NCBI GenBank assembly: GCA_030833445.1
Contig: JAURHD010000006.1
Coordinates: 102,598-166,597, forward strand
DNA from: Cephaloticoccus sp.
Lineage (GTDB): Bacteria > Verrucomicrobiota > Verrucomicrobiia > Opitutales > Opitutaceae
Direction of reading: 5' to 3'
Length of the DNA: 64,000 bases
Every line of letters starts with the position of its first letter. Position 1 is the stretch's first letter. Positions 29,657 through 38,843 of this stretch are shown here, one piece after another. Made by a program: the position numbers and the translations under genes. Under the pieces are notes generated by a model. The model ran no database searches and was not told the DNA's origin. It saw only the letters and a program-made list of their open reading frames with translations.

Positions 29657-32461
29657 ATGTTGCCCGAGTCTCATCGCATCCGCCGCCATTTTCTGCCTTG
29701 GGATGGACCTTTGCTGCCGCAGGCAGTGGCCTTTCTCACGGCAGGCTGGTCGGGTAGGGAAGCGCTCGATCTTTCAACGCAGTGGGTGCTGGTGCCCACA
29801 CGGCAGTCGGGCCGACGATTGCGTGAGGCGCTGGCGGGCTTCGCCGCGAAAAAAGGGCAGGCGGTTTTTCCACCCCGCGTGCTGACGCTGGATGCGTTGA
29901 TTGCGGCCGAGGCATCAACGGCGGTCGCCTCACGCGTGGAATCTCTCATGGCGTGGGTGGCGGTGATGCTCGAAATTGAGCTGGTGGATTTTCGAGCGGT
30001 TTTTCCGGTGGATCCCCCGGAACGCAGTTTTGGCTGGGCGCTGCGGCTGGCGCAGGAATTCACCGGATTGCAAAACACGCTCGCCGAAGTGGGGCTGTCA
30101 TTGGCGGATGTGCCCCACAAGGTGGAACCGACCTTTCCTGAAAAGGAGCGCTGGGGCCAAATTGCGCTTTTGAGTCGGCGGCAGGAAGGGAAGCTGGCGG
30201 CACTGGGACTGCGCGATGCGCAGGCCGAGAAGATTGAAGAGGCTCGCACGGCGGAGTTACCTGCAGGCGTCGAACGAATCGTCATGATTGCGACACCCGA
30301 TCCGCGACCAGTGGCCTTGAGTGTGCTCTCCCGCCATGCGGAGCAAGTGCCGGTCGAGGTCTTGGTCTATGCCCCGGAAGATGAGGCTGATTCATTTGAT
30401 GGCTGGGGTCGACCGCAACCCACGCACTGGGCACAGCGCATCCTGCAATTGGGTGATTTCGAATCGCATGCACAGCTGTGCGCTAATCCTGAGGCACAGG
30501 CTCGGCGTATCGTCGAAACGGCACGGGGTTACGGCAAGGACGCGGGAGTGCTCGCGGTAGGCGTGGTCGATCAGGAAATTCTTTCGCTGGTGGAGGGAGA
30601 GCTGCGTCACGCAGGATTGGTGGGTTACAACCCCGAGGGACGACGGCGACATGGCGACCGATTGGGGCAACTGCTCGGTGCACTGGCGACCCTGGCACGG
30701 GAGGATTCATTTGCTACTGTGGCGGCGGTGGCGCGGCATCCGGATGTATTGGACTATCTGCGTGGTAGTGTAGAAGGCGATTTCACGGCCGCTAAATTTC
30801 TGGCGGCACTGGACCGTTTGCATGCGCAACATCTGCCGCCTGATCTGGCCGAAGCGCTCCGGCATTGGCGGGGCGGGGATGAACTAGAAAGGATCCGCGA
30901 TTTGCGCACCCAATTGGGTGCGGGGGCTTTCCCTGAAAATGCCGGTGCCGTGCTATCCACGATATTTGGCGCGCGCCGATTTGATATGGAGAATGACGCG
31001 GAGGCCGATTTGGCGGCGGCGGCGGAGGTCTGGGCCGGGGTGATGGGCGAAGTGGCTCGGACCGCGGAACGATTCCCCGGGATGACAATGGCGGATCGAT
31101 GGGATCTGGCCTTGCGCTTATATGGGGAGAACGTGCGCTTTGAGGAGAAACCTGCCCACGCGCTGGAATTACAGGGCTGGTTGGAACTGATTTGGGAGGA
31201 CGCGCCGCATTTGCTCGTGGCGGGGTTGAATGACGGCAAAGTGCCCGCTGCGGTGGTGGGGGATCCGTTTTTGCCGGAAGGACTGCGGGTGCGGCTTGGA
31301 CTGAAAACCAATGCGATGCGTTTCGCGTGCGACGCCTATTATCTGCAAGCGCTGGCGGCGGCGCGGAAGGACGGCGGGCGGCTTGATCTGTTGCTGGGAA
31401 AAACTTCGGCGGCGGGCGATCCCCTGAAGCCGTCGCGTCTGTTGCTGCGTTGCGATGATGCGGAGCTTCCGCAGCGAATTGAGTTTTTGTTTAAATCCGT
31501 GCCGGCGGAAGGAGCCAATCTTGCTTGGCGGCGCGCTTGGAAGCTGCAACCGCCACAAGTTACCGGACCGGAGCGCGTGGCAGTGACGGCGTTGCGGGCA
31601 TGGCTGCACTGCCCTTTCCGGTTTTACCTGTCACGAGTCCTGCAGATGGAGTCGGTTGATCCGTCCAAGAGCGAGTTGGATGCAATGGATTTCGGCACAC
31701 TTTGCCACGCCGCACTGGAAGCAATGGGCAACGACACGGCTTTGCGCGACTGCATGGATTCCAAGGTGCTGCAGGATTTTTTGTTGGGCGCATTGGACGC
31801 CGCGGCAAATCGGCGTTATGGCCGCAACCTTACGCTTCCACTGGTAGTGCAAATGGAATCTGCCCGACAGCGGCTCACCTATGCGGCGGATGCGCAGGCC
31901 CAAATCCGGGCCGAGGGTTGGGTGATCGAGCGGGTGGAATGGAAATTTGCGGTGCCAGTCAACGGGCTCACCGTCAGCGGTAAAATTGACCGCATCGACC
32001 GCCACGAGCAGACCGGAGCCATTCGGGTTTTGGATTACAAAACGTCAGACACGCCAGTGAACCCGTCCGCTGCGCATTTGCGCAATTTGGTGAGAGAGGA
32101 AAAGCCGGACTGGGTGGTATTCGACGGCGGTGGAAAACCACAGGAGTGGATTGATTTGCAGCTGCCGCTTTATGAACGAGCGCTGGCGGTTGAATTTCCC
32201 GACGTGGAAATTACGTGTGGTTACTTTAATTTACCGAAAGCCGCGACCGAAACGAAACTAGCGCTCTGGGACGACTACACCCGGGACTTGGCCGAATCGG
32301 CCTGGCGATGTGCGGCAGGGGTGGCGGGGGCGATTGTGGCTCGTGAATTTTGGCCGCCGCGGGAGTTGGCTGGACGTGAGGCGGAGTGGGATGATTTCAG
32401 TTCGCTGTTTCACCACGGCGCGGCGGAAAGCATGAGTTTTGCGGAGGAAGCGACGCCATGA
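29657..32461 (+). CDS. AddB-like PD-(D/E)XK nuclease of a RecB/AddAB-type complex
   Basis: About 934 residues from the ATG at 29657. The N-terminal region is a helicase-like scaffold with a loose Walker-like start (WVLVPTRQSGRRLREAL) as in AddB. The C-terminal nuclease domain (about 630-920) has LRAWLHCPFRFYLSRV, the GTLCHAALE helix (His near 683), GKIDRID (near 775) and VLDYKTSD (near 792), the PD-(D/E)XK catalytic set. The four-cysteine iron-sulfur cluster of Bacillus AddB is not evident. The next gene, AddA-like, overlaps by 4 bases. The pair should resect double-strand breaks for RecA loading. A TTG at 29537 overlapping the rpsT terminator is unlikely as a start. Confidence 0.85.
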   Translation: MLPESHRIRRHFLPWDGPLLPQAVAFLTAGWSGREALDLSTQWVLVPTRQSGRRLREALAGFAAKKGQAVFPPRVLTLDALIAAEASTAVASRVESLMAWVAVMLEIELVDFRAVFPVDPPERSFGWALRLAQEFTGLQNTLAEVGLSLADVPHKVEPTFPEKERWGQIALLSRRQEGKLAALGLRDAQAEKIEEARTAELPAGVERIVMIATPDPRPVALSVLSRHAEQVPVEVLVYAPEDEADSFDGWGRPQPTHWAQRILQLGDFESHAQLCANPEAQARRIVETARGYGKDAGVLAVGVVDQEILSLVEGELRHAGLVGYNPEGRRRHGDRLGQLLGALATLAREDSFATVAAVARHPDVLDYLRGSVEGDFTAAKFLAALDRLHAQHLPPDLAEALRHWRGGDELERIRDLRTQLGAGAFPENAGAVLSTIFGARRFDMENDAEADLAAAAEVWAGVMGEVARTAERFPGMTMADRWDLALRLYGENVRFEEKPAHALELQGWLELIWEDAPHLLVAGLNDGKVPAAVVGDPFLPEGLRVRLGLKTNAMRFACDAYYLQALAAARKDGGRLDLLLGKTSAAGDPLKPSRLLLRCDDAELPQRIEFLFKSVPAEGANLAWRRAWKLQPPQVTGPERVAVTALRAWLHCPFRFYLSRVLQMESVDPSKSELDAMDFGTLCHAALEAMGNDTALRDCMDSKVLQDFLLGALDAAANRRYGRNLTLPLVVQMESARQRLTYAADAQAQIRAEGWVIERVEWKFAVPVNGLTVSGKIDRIDRHEQTGAIRVLDYKTSDTPVNPSAAHLRNLVREEKPDWVVFDGGGKPQEWIDLQLPLYERALAVEFPDVEITCGYFNLPKAATETKLALWDDYTRDLAESAWRCAAGVAGAIVAREFWPPRELAGREAEWDDFSSLFHHGAAESMSFAEEATP

Positions 32462-35400
32462 AGATCGGCCACGAAATGATTCTGGCCTCGGCCGGGTCCG
32501 GGAAAACATATGCCCTGACGAATCGATTTGTGAGACTCTTGGTATTGGGCGCTAAGCCGGAACGAATCGTGGCGCTGACGTTTACGCGCAAGGCGGCGGG
32601 TGAGTTTTTCGACGAGATTCTTAAAAAACTTGCCCAGGCGGCGAATGATCCGACGGCGGCGGAAAAACTGGCGAAGGATATCAAAGTCGAGGGAACCGGT
32701 TGCGCGGAGTTTCTCGGTTTGCTGAGAACAGTAGTGGATGCGATGCACCGATTGAAGTTGGGCACGTTTGACGGATTCTTTGCGCGCATCGCCCGGAACT
32801 TTCCATTTGAACTCGGTTTGACGGGTGAATTCGAAATTTTGCAGAGCTACGCTGAGCAGGCGGAACGCAGCAAGGTGATGCACCGGATGTTTGTTCGGAG
32901 TGGCCGCGTTTCGGCGGCGCAAAAGGATTTTATCGAGGCGTTTAAATTGGCGACTTTTGGCACCGATGATAAACGCCCCGGCGCCCGACTGAGCCAATTT
33001 ATCGAAGACTATCAGGAGACGTTTCTCGCCGCTCCTGAACGCGATCGGTGGGGCAATCCCGCCCGCATCTGGCCGGAGGGGACTGAATGGTTCACGGCGG
33101 TCAAGCAGCGCGAATCCGCGGTGAAAACATTACGGTCGGAAATTGCCATGGCCGAGCTTAAGGATACGCAGCGGGCGCGTTGGGATTTGTTTTTTGCGGA
33201 TTTGGCGGAGTGGTCACCCGGAGTGGCGATGGGCAAGGGGTTGGGCTACCTGTTGAGCAATGCGTTGAAAGTATGGCCCGGCCTCGAAGTGATAACCGTC
33301 GAGCGGGTGAAGCAGACGTTGTCTCCTCCAGCGGCGAAGGCGCTTGGGGTCGTGGTGCAGGCGGTTATCGGGGCCGAACTTGGACGGCGGATCGCGATGA
33401 CCCAGGGGATCTATGCCGTGATCAGCAGCTACGAGGCAATTTATCACGATAGCGTCAGGCGGGCGGGCAAACTGAGTTTTGCCGATGTGCAGCGATTGCT
33501 TTTGCCCCATGGCCCGGGTGGTCGGATGTTGTCCGGCGAAGTGGGCGATGACCGTCGGTTACTGATCGATTTCCGTCTCGATGCGGAGATCGATCACTGG
33601 TTGCTCGATGAATTTCAGGACACGAGTTTCGGTCAGTGGTCGGTGCTGAGGAACCTGATTGACGAGGCGGTGCAGGATCCGTCCGGGACACGAAGCTTGT
33701 TTTACGTCGGTGATGTGAAACAGGCGATCTATGCGTGGCGGGACGGCGACCCGCGGTTGTTTCGCGAGATTTTCAACCGCTACAATGAAGCACAGCCGGA
33801 CACGATAGCCGAACGGCATCTCGTGGATTCATGGAGATCAGGACCACCGGTGATCGGGATGGTGAATCAAGTATTTGGGAATGCGGCAGTGCTGACGGAT
33901 TTATTTCCAGGCGAGGCGTCGGTGGAGTGGAATCGCGAATGGCGCGAGCACTCCTCGGCGAAACCGAAATTGGTTGGTCAGGCAGCCTTGCTCCATGGAG
34001 AAGATCAGGAGGCCCGCTTTGCGACGACGTTGCAATTGTTGCACGAGATTAAACCATTGGAGCGTGGCCTCACCGTTGCCGTGCTGGTCCAAAAAAATTC
34101 CACTGCAACGGAGTTGGCGGACTACCTTCGTCGCTTAGGCGGACTGCCCGCAGTCGCAGAGTCTGATTTGCACGTGTGCGTGGACAACCCGGTCGGCGCC
34201 GCGTTACTTGCATTGATCAAGGCAACGGCACATCCCGGCGATTCACTCGCTTGGGAGCATGTGCGGATGACCCCACTGGGCAACGTCTTGGCCGCTGAAC
34301 AGATTGATACGCCGGCTCATCTCACGGATCGAGTGCTCCAGCAGATTTACAACAAGGGATTTGAAGCAACGTGTCATGCGTGGTGGCAAAAGTTGGAATC
34401 GAAGCTAGCGGCGGATGATGAGTTCAGTCGGTTGCGCGCCCGGCAGTTTCTCGCGGCAGCGGCACAGTTTGATACGATGGGCGGACGCGATGCGGCGGAG
34501 TTTGTTGATTTCATGACGCGGCACACCGTGAGGGAGTCGGATTCGGCTGCGGTGGTGCGGGTGATGACCATTCACAAGGCGAAGGGGTTGGGCTTTGACC
34601 TGGTAATTCTGCCGGATTTGGAAGGTCAAAAACTCGATCAAGCACGCGAGGGGTTGGCGGTGCAGCGAACGGATGACCATGAAGTCGAATGGGTGCTGGA
34701 CATGCCAACCAAGGATTTTGCGATGTGCGATGACGTGCTGGCGTCACACTTGCGCGAGGCGGAATCAGCGGGTTGCTACGAAAAGTTGTCGCTGCTCTAC
34801 GTCGCGATGACGCGGGCCAAGCGCGGGCTTTATCTGGTGATGAAGCCACCGGGCAAATCCAGTTCGCGCAATTTTACCAAACTGCTCGAAGAAACCTTGG
34901 GCGGCGAGGAGATGACGGTGTCGGTGGGGGATTTAAGCCTGGCGGGTTCCTATGGTGAGGGTGATTTCACATGGCACAGGCAGATTTCAGTAGCGGAGGA
35001 ACCTAATGCATCTGGCGAATCGCCGCGTCGATTGGACCCGCGCAAGGTCAAGAAGTCCTCGCGATTGATTGCGCGCCGACCGAGTGATGCCAAATCAGGG
35101 TCTTTGCCGGCGGCAATGCTGTTTACGGTCAAACCGGGCGGATCCGCAGTGGATTTTGGGCGTCAGCTGCATGGGTTACTGGCCGAAGTGGAGTGGGCCG
35201 ATGCGGCCACAGTGGAAAGTTGCCGTCTGCGGTGGTGCAATGAAGGGGAGGCAGGGCGTCAAGCGATGGATTGTTTATTAGCACCAGAGCTTGCCGGGGT
35301 CTGGTCACCCAGCGAAGGCGCGGGGCTATGGCGGGAGCGGATGTTTGAAATGGTGGTAGGGGACACGTGGGTAACCGGGGTGTTTGACCGGGTTGTCATT

Positions 35401-35610
35401 GAAAACGATGTCGACGGGCGGCCCCAGCGGGCACGGGTTTATGATTTCAAGACGGACGATGAAATGTCTGGGGTGATCCAACGCCATGCTCGGCAGCTGG
35501 AGCTTTACCGGCAGGCTACGTCACGTTTGCTGGGGATTGCCGATTCCAGGGTGGGGTGCTTCCTAGTGATGACACGGACCCAACGTTGCTTGGAAGTGCC
35601 GCCCGTATGA
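32458..35610 (+). CDS. AddA-like UvrD-family helicase/nuclease
   Basis: 1050 residues. Motif I is [12 protein letters not shown] (about 9-20); motif Ia is [12 protein letters not shown]; Walker B is [13 protein letters not shown] (near 383-393); [17 protein letters not shown] is motif V (near 701) and [16 protein letters not shown] motif VI. A C-terminal RecB-type nuclease is indicated by [17 protein letters not shown] and VYDFKTDDE (about 895-1003). It is the ATP-driven translocase of the double-strand break complex with the upstream AddB-like protein. The polypeptide is somewhat short for AddA (about 1200), and ends within a few dozen residues of the nuclease motif. No terminator follows directly. 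Confidence 0.9.
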   Translation: MKIGHEMILASAGSGKTYALTNRFVRLLVLGAKPERIVALTFTRKAAGEFFDEILKKLAQAANDPTAAEKLAKDIKVEGTGCAEFLGLLRTVVDAMHRLKLGTFDGFFARIARNFPFELGLTGEFEILQSYAEQAERSKVMHRMFVRSGRVSAAQKDFIEAFKLATFGTDDKRPGARLSQFIEDYQETFLAAPERDRWGNPARIWPEGTEWFTAVKQRESAVKTLRSEIAMAELKDTQRARWDLFFADLAEWSPGVAMGKGLGYLLSNALKVWPGLEVITVERVKQTLSPPAAKALGVVVQAVIGAELGRRIAMTQGIYAVISSYEAIYHDSVRRAGKLSFADVQRLLLPHGPGGRMLSGEVGDDRRLLIDFRLDAEIDHWLLDEFQDTSFGQWSVLRNLIDEAVQDPSGTRSLFYVGDVKQAIYAWRDGDPRLFREIFNRYNEAQPDTIAERHLVDSWRSGPPVIGMVNQVFGNAAVLTDLFPGEASVEWNREWREHSSAKPKLVGQAALLHGEDQEARFATTLQLLHEIKPLERGLTVAVLVQKNSTATELADYLRRLGGLPAVAESDLHVCVDNPVGAALLALIKATAHPGDSLAWEHVRMTPLGNVLAAEQIDTPAHLTDRVLQQIYNKGFEATCHAWWQKLESKLAADDEFSRLRARQFLAAAAQFDTMGGRDAAEFVDFMTRHTVRESDSAAVVRVMTIHKAKGLGFDLVILPDLEGQKLDQAREGLAVQRTDDHEVEWVLDMPTKDFAMCDDVLASHLREAESAGCYEKLSLLYVAMTRAKRGLYLVMKPPGKSSSRNFTKLLEETLGGEEMTVSVGDLSLAGSYGEGDFTWHRQISVAEEPNASGESPRRLDPRKVKKSSRLIARRPSDAKSGSLPAAMLFTVKPGGSAVDFGRQLHGLLAEVEWADAATVESCRLRWCNEGEAGRQAMDCLLAPELAGVWSPSEGAGLWRERMFEMVVGDTWVTGVFDRVVIENDVDGRPQRARVYDFKTDDEMSGVIQRHARQLELYRQATSRLLGIADSRVGCFLVMTRTQRCLEVPPV

Positions 35611-35698
35611 CCTTTTTGCAGGTGAGAGGACCCAGGCCAACTTCGGGCTTTACAGACATGCGGCCAAACCGCATTTTTCGCGGTTCACTTTCAAAATC

Positions 35699-35794
35699 AT
35701 GGGTAATCTTAAAAAGAAACGTCGTCTGAAGATGTCACAGCACAAGCGCCGCAAGCGTTTGAAGGCTAACCGGCATAAGAAGCGCACGTGGTAA
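35699..35794 (+). CDS. Small basic ribosomal protein, bS22/mS38 (AURKAIP1/COX24-domain) like
   Basis: 31 residues, of which 17 are Lys or Arg. It reads [18 protein letters not shown] then [13 protein letters not shown]. The pattern MG..KKRR.KMS.HK.RK.LK is that of the AURKAIP1/COX24 domain, found in mitochondrial mS38 and in the tiny actinobacterial ribosomal protein bS22 near the decoding centre. By analogy it is a structural component of the small subunit. It lies 88 bases after addA and is followed, 47 bases after its stop, by a strong terminator, which supports expression as its own unit. There is no Shine-Dalgarno sequence (CACTTTCAAAATC before ATG). Confidence 0.85.
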   Translation: MGNLKKKRRLKMSQHKRRKRLKANRHKKRTW

Positions 35795-35841
35795 TCTAAG
35801 CCGACCGGCGGAGCTTTTCCGCGGTCGTGGCATACTTTGGC

Positions 35842-35869
35842 AAACCCGCCGATACTCGGCGGGTTTTTT
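35842..35869 (+). terminator. Intrinsic terminator after the bS22-like gene
   Basis: AAACCCGCCGA (35842-35852) and TCGGCGGGTTT (35856-35866) form an 11-bp stem around a TAC loop, followed by a T-run to 35869. Confidence 0.93.
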
Positions 35870-36061
35870 GTCGTGATTGGGCTGACCTTTAAAGAAAAGG
35901 TAAATGGCCATTCACGAGGACTTAAGGCGTTCTTTAGACTTGTCATGGTGCAGGTGGTTTGCGAGTTTCCCCGCCCCACCAAGCACCTGTTGCAGCTGAC
36001 CCAGCACGGTCAGAACCCCTGCAATATCTAACTTACCCACCCAAGAACCACACCGTAACGC

Positions 36062-37129
36062 ATGCTCTTTAAAGCTAAGTTAAAAGGGTTCTTTGTTGAA
36101 AAAGGTCCCCATTCCGTCCTTCTGGCCCGGACTTCATCGCCGGAAGCTCCGATGGTGGTTGAAGAGGTGCGTGAGTGTGCCTCGGGCGATGTGGCGGCAT
36201 TGGCCGCGGCCATGACAGAACTGCAGTCAAAGAAGTCGCCCAGTGGTTATATGCAGGCGGTTTGTAGCATTTATACACCCAAACGTTTGGTGCGCCGGGT
36301 TACTTTGGAACTGAAGCGACTCAAGGATCCCGCTTATTTCGGGGAAATTCTCAGCCAGCAGTTGCGGGTAGAGCCGGACAAATACAGCGCCGTGGTGCTA
36401 AATGCCAATGATGGCAGTGATTTTGATGCAACCAAACCCGCTCCCCAGAAAGAAGTGATTTTTGGCGGCATGCCCAACGAGGAAATCCTGCAAGCACAGG
36501 ATGAATTATTGGAAGAAGGGATCTATCCGGATCGTTTGGAATTGGGGTCCCTCGCGGTCCTAGGAGCCTTGGTGGATTACCTTGGCCACATTGAGGACAA
36601 GACCTCGACTTTGGTTTTGGAAGTCGGCCCGGAAATGACAAATTCCTATATTGTTAGCAGCACCGGCGTGGAAGCGTCCCGTCCGATACCTCAGGGTTAC
36701 GAGTCCATGGTGCCTTTGGTGCAAAAGGAACTGGGGCTGAAAGATGCTGAATCGGCCCGGAAACTTTTTTTCTCCAACACTTTCGATTTTACCGGCATGG
36801 GGCCTGTGTTGATCAAGCGTCTGACCAAAGAACTACAGTCCTCAATCGGTTTTTATGAAGTGCAGACCGGCCAGTCGGTCGGATTACTCTACAGCCTTCT
36901 TTTGCCGCAAAAGTTGGCTTGGTTGGACGGTGCCATCGCCAGTGCAATGGGTATTCGCTCCCTGAAAGTCGAACCAGTCGAATGGCTGGCTTCTCGGCAG
37001 GTCACCCTGTCTGATGCCGTGCAGGCTAAATTGGATCCAAGTTGGTTTGGACTCTTAAGTCTCATGGCCAACTATAACTTGGTAAACGCCAAAGCTCCCG
37101 ACGATGCTGTCGCTGAAAAAAAAGCCTGA
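36062..37129 (+). CDS. pilM: PilM-like actin-fold ATPase of the type IV pilus alignment complex
   Basis: 355 residues with a PilM/FtsA-like layout: an N-terminal subdomain (GPHSVLLARTS), a middle region that includes LGSLAVLGALVDYLG and STLVLEVGPEMTNSYIV (phosphate-binding type loop), and KRLTKELQSSIGFYEVQTGQSVG (C-terminal actin-like subdomain). The conserved SYF-type N-terminal signature is weak, so it is a diverged PilM. It is the first gene of a five-gene set in the order M-N-O-P-Q and overlaps pilN by 26 bases. It acts at the cytoplasmic side of the inner membrane and binds the N-terminus of PilN. Confidence 0.78.
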   Translation: MLFKAKLKGFFVEKGPHSVLLARTSSPEAPMVVEEVRECASGDVAALAAAMTELQSKKSPSGYMQAVCSIYTPKRLVRRVTLELKRLKDPAYFGEILSQQLRVEPDKYSAVVLNANDGSDFDATKPAPQKEVIFGGMPNEEILQAQDELLEEGIYPDRLELGSLAVLGALVDYLGHIEDKTSTLVLEVGPEMTNSYIVSSTGVEASRPIPQGYESMVPLVQKELGLKDAESARKLFFSNTFDFTGMGPVLIKRLTKELQSSIGFYEVQTGQSVGLLYSLLLPQKLAWLDGAIASAMGIRSLKVEPVEWLASRQVTLSDAVQAKLDPSWFGLLSLMANYNLVNAKAPDDAVAEKKA

Positions 37130-37721
37130 GACTGCCGGCCCGGTGACGCCTTACTGGCATACCAATTTCCGCAACTATGAAGCGTTGCCGGATATCAAGG
37201 TCGTGCGCACGGCGTTTTTCGTCAATGGCGGGGCCATCGCTGTCGCCGTTGCCCTCCTGATTTATTTTCTATTGGGCGAAGTTCAACTGCACAGTCTGCA
37301 CAATCAAATTGATGACATTAAGTCCCAGATCCAGGCCGACAAACCGGGCAGCGATCAAGCCGTGGTCAAATATCGGAAGTTTCAAGAACAGGAAGCGAAG
37401 ATTGTTGAGGTCGACAAGTTTGTGGCGTCGCGTCCCGTAATTTCAGAATTGATCAATAATCTGAGTGCAACCCTGCCGGTCAATGTCGCCATCGACACCT
37501 TTGATCTGCGTGAGGATATGATCACCATACGTGGCACCGTGCGTGGATCGCCCGACAAGGCTAGCGGTTATGCCTCGGCCTATGTGGAGGTGCTGCGCAG
37601 TGCCCCGGAATTTGGCACGCTCTTTGGCGAAGTAAGCCTGACTAATCTTAGCCGGGTTCCCTCAACCGGTCGTGTAGCCATCGAGGTCGTGATAAAACTT
37701 AGTAGCAAGGAGAAGAAGTAA
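37104..37721 (+). CDS. pilN: PilN-like inner-membrane pilus assembly protein
   Basis: 205 residues: a short cytoplasmic N-terminus (about 35), one membrane span (about 36-57, FFVNGGAIAVAVALLIYFLL), a coiled coil (HSLHNQIDDIKSQIQ) and a ferredoxin-like periplasmic domain. The N-terminal NFRNYEALPDIKVVRT segment may correspond to the PilM-binding part, although the classical INLLP motif is not obvious. The order after pilM and before a PilO-type gene is the main support. It overlaps pilM and is five bases from the next gene. Confidence 0.7.
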   Translation: MLSLKKKPETAGPVTPYWHTNFRNYEALPDIKVVRTAFFVNGGAIAVAVALLIYFLLGEVQLHSLHNQIDDIKSQIQADKPGSDQAVVKYRKFQEQEAKIVEVDKFVASRPVISELINNLSATLPVNVAIDTFDLREDMITIRGTVRGSPDKASGYASAYVEVLRSAPEFGTLFGEVSLTNLSRVPSTGRVAIEVVIKLSSKEKK

Positions 37722-37726
37722 CCGTC

Positions 37727-38329
37727 ATGGCCATCTCCAACGAACAGCTTCTCGCCGCGGTAAAAAAGAATCCGATCGCTACGGCATGCATTGTCGTGGT
37801 CCTAGGCGTGGCGGCGGGTATCTACTTGCGGGGTGATCTCAAGCCACAAGCCGAAGTAGAACTGGAGGAATTGGCGAAACAAGGCCGCCGGATGTCGACC
37901 AACATCAAGAATTCCGCTCAACTCGACGAGCAATTGGCCACAGTCAGCGCCGCGAACCAGGAAATTTCAAAACGGCTGGTTCGGTCCAGTGAGCTGGCCG
38001 TGAACTTGCGGCACTTTTACGAATTGGAAGCGGCGACTGCAACCAAGCTGATTGATTTGCGCCAGGTTGACAATGGCGGCGCGCGGTTGCGCGAGAGAGG
38101 AGAGGCGCCTAAGAATGTCGGCGCCTTCCAGCCGGTCAATTTTGCCGTCGCCGTCATGGGCAGCTATTCCCAACTGATCGAATTTCTCCAACGCCTCGAG
38201 AGAGGGGATCATTTCTGCCGCATCAAAAGCGCCAGTTTTAGTCCTGCGGTGTCCGATGGTGGCCCGACACTCGGCCGACCTGATAAACTAACCCTGGTGC
38301 TGGATCTGGAACTACTAGGCACCCCATGA
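37727..38329 (+). CDS. pilO: PilO-like inner-membrane pilus assembly protein
   Basis: 200 residues: a short N-terminus, one span (about 17-34, PIATACIVVVLGVAAGIYL), a coiled-coil-prone stretch rich in Glu, Lys and Gln, and a C-terminal domain with GSYSQLIEFLQRLERGDHFCRI, a phrase seen in PilO and GspM-like proteins that pack against PilN. It lies in the pilO position and overlaps the next gene by 4 bases. An AAGGAG element occurs about 13 bases before its ATG, one of few purine-rich leaders in this window. Sequence identity to PilO is low, so the assignment rests on topology and order. Confidence 0.7.
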   Translation: MAISNEQLLAAVKKNPIATACIVVVLGVAAGIYLRGDLKPQAEVELEELAKQGRRMSTNIKNSAQLDEQLATVSAANQEISKRLVRSSELAVNLRHFYELEAATATKLIDLRQVDNGGARLRERGEAPKNVGAFQPVNFAVAVMGSYSQLIEFLQRLERGDHFCRIKSASFSPAVSDGGPTLGRPDKLTLVLDLELLGTP

Positions 38330-38841
38330 AAATTCGCCCGTTACTTTCCGTTGTGCTGATGGCAGCCCTCTTTACCCCGGTTTTCGTTTTGGCGCAGCCT
38401 TCCGATCTTGCCGTGCCGGCCAAGCGTGAAACAACGGTGGCCCTGGCCAAGACCTTGCTGCAACCCCGGGTCTATGCCGTGTCTCCGGCTGATGCGATTT
38501 CTCCTTTTGCCCCGCCAACCTTTGACCAACCGGATCCGGAGGAGCTGAAGTCTCAGCGCGCCGCCGCCGCCGCCGCCGCGGCTGGTATCGTGCATCGCAC
38601 TCCCGGCGACCGCGGTGTCTTGGAACAACTGGCCGAAAAAATCGTCCCGTCCGGCATCGCGCGCCTCGGGGGCAACGCCATTCTACTTTTTGGTCAAAAA
38701 AAGCTCAAAGTCGGCGACCGCCTCACAATTACCTTTGAAGGTAATGATTACGATTTAGACATCACTTCGATCGGTAACACCAACTTCACCCTCCGCTACA
38801 ACAGCGAGGAAATCACCCGGTCCATCAAACCAGGAAAATAG
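38326..38841 (+). CDS. PilP-position periplasmic protein
   Basis: 171 residues with a cleavable signal peptide (PLLSVVLMAALFTPVFVLAQ) and no lipobox cysteine. An Ala-rich linker (eight Ala around residue 80) precedes a small beta domain (ILLFGQKKLKVGDRLTITF, YDLDITSIGNTNFTLRY) that resembles the HR/PilP-type fold linking inner-membrane PilNO to the secretin. The segment ADAISPFAPPTF is reminiscent of the DPF-type motif in PilP and GspC relatives. PilP is usually a lipoprotein, so this is a divergent or GspC-like version. It is followed by the secretin after a 2-base gap. Confidence 0.6.
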   Translation: MKIRPLLSVVLMAALFTPVFVLAQPSDLAVPAKRETTVALAKTLLQPRVYAVSPADAISPFAPPTFDQPDPEELKSQRAAAAAAAAGIVHRTPGDRGVLEQLAEKIVPSGIARLGGNAILLFGQKKLKVGDRLTITFEGNDYDLDITSIGNTNFTLRYNSEEITRSIKPGK

Positions 38842-38843
38842 CC

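Noticed and set aside
38326..38841. Lipoprotein PilP
   Set aside because: No lipobox cysteine at the end of the signal peptide, so only a PilP-position protein was called.
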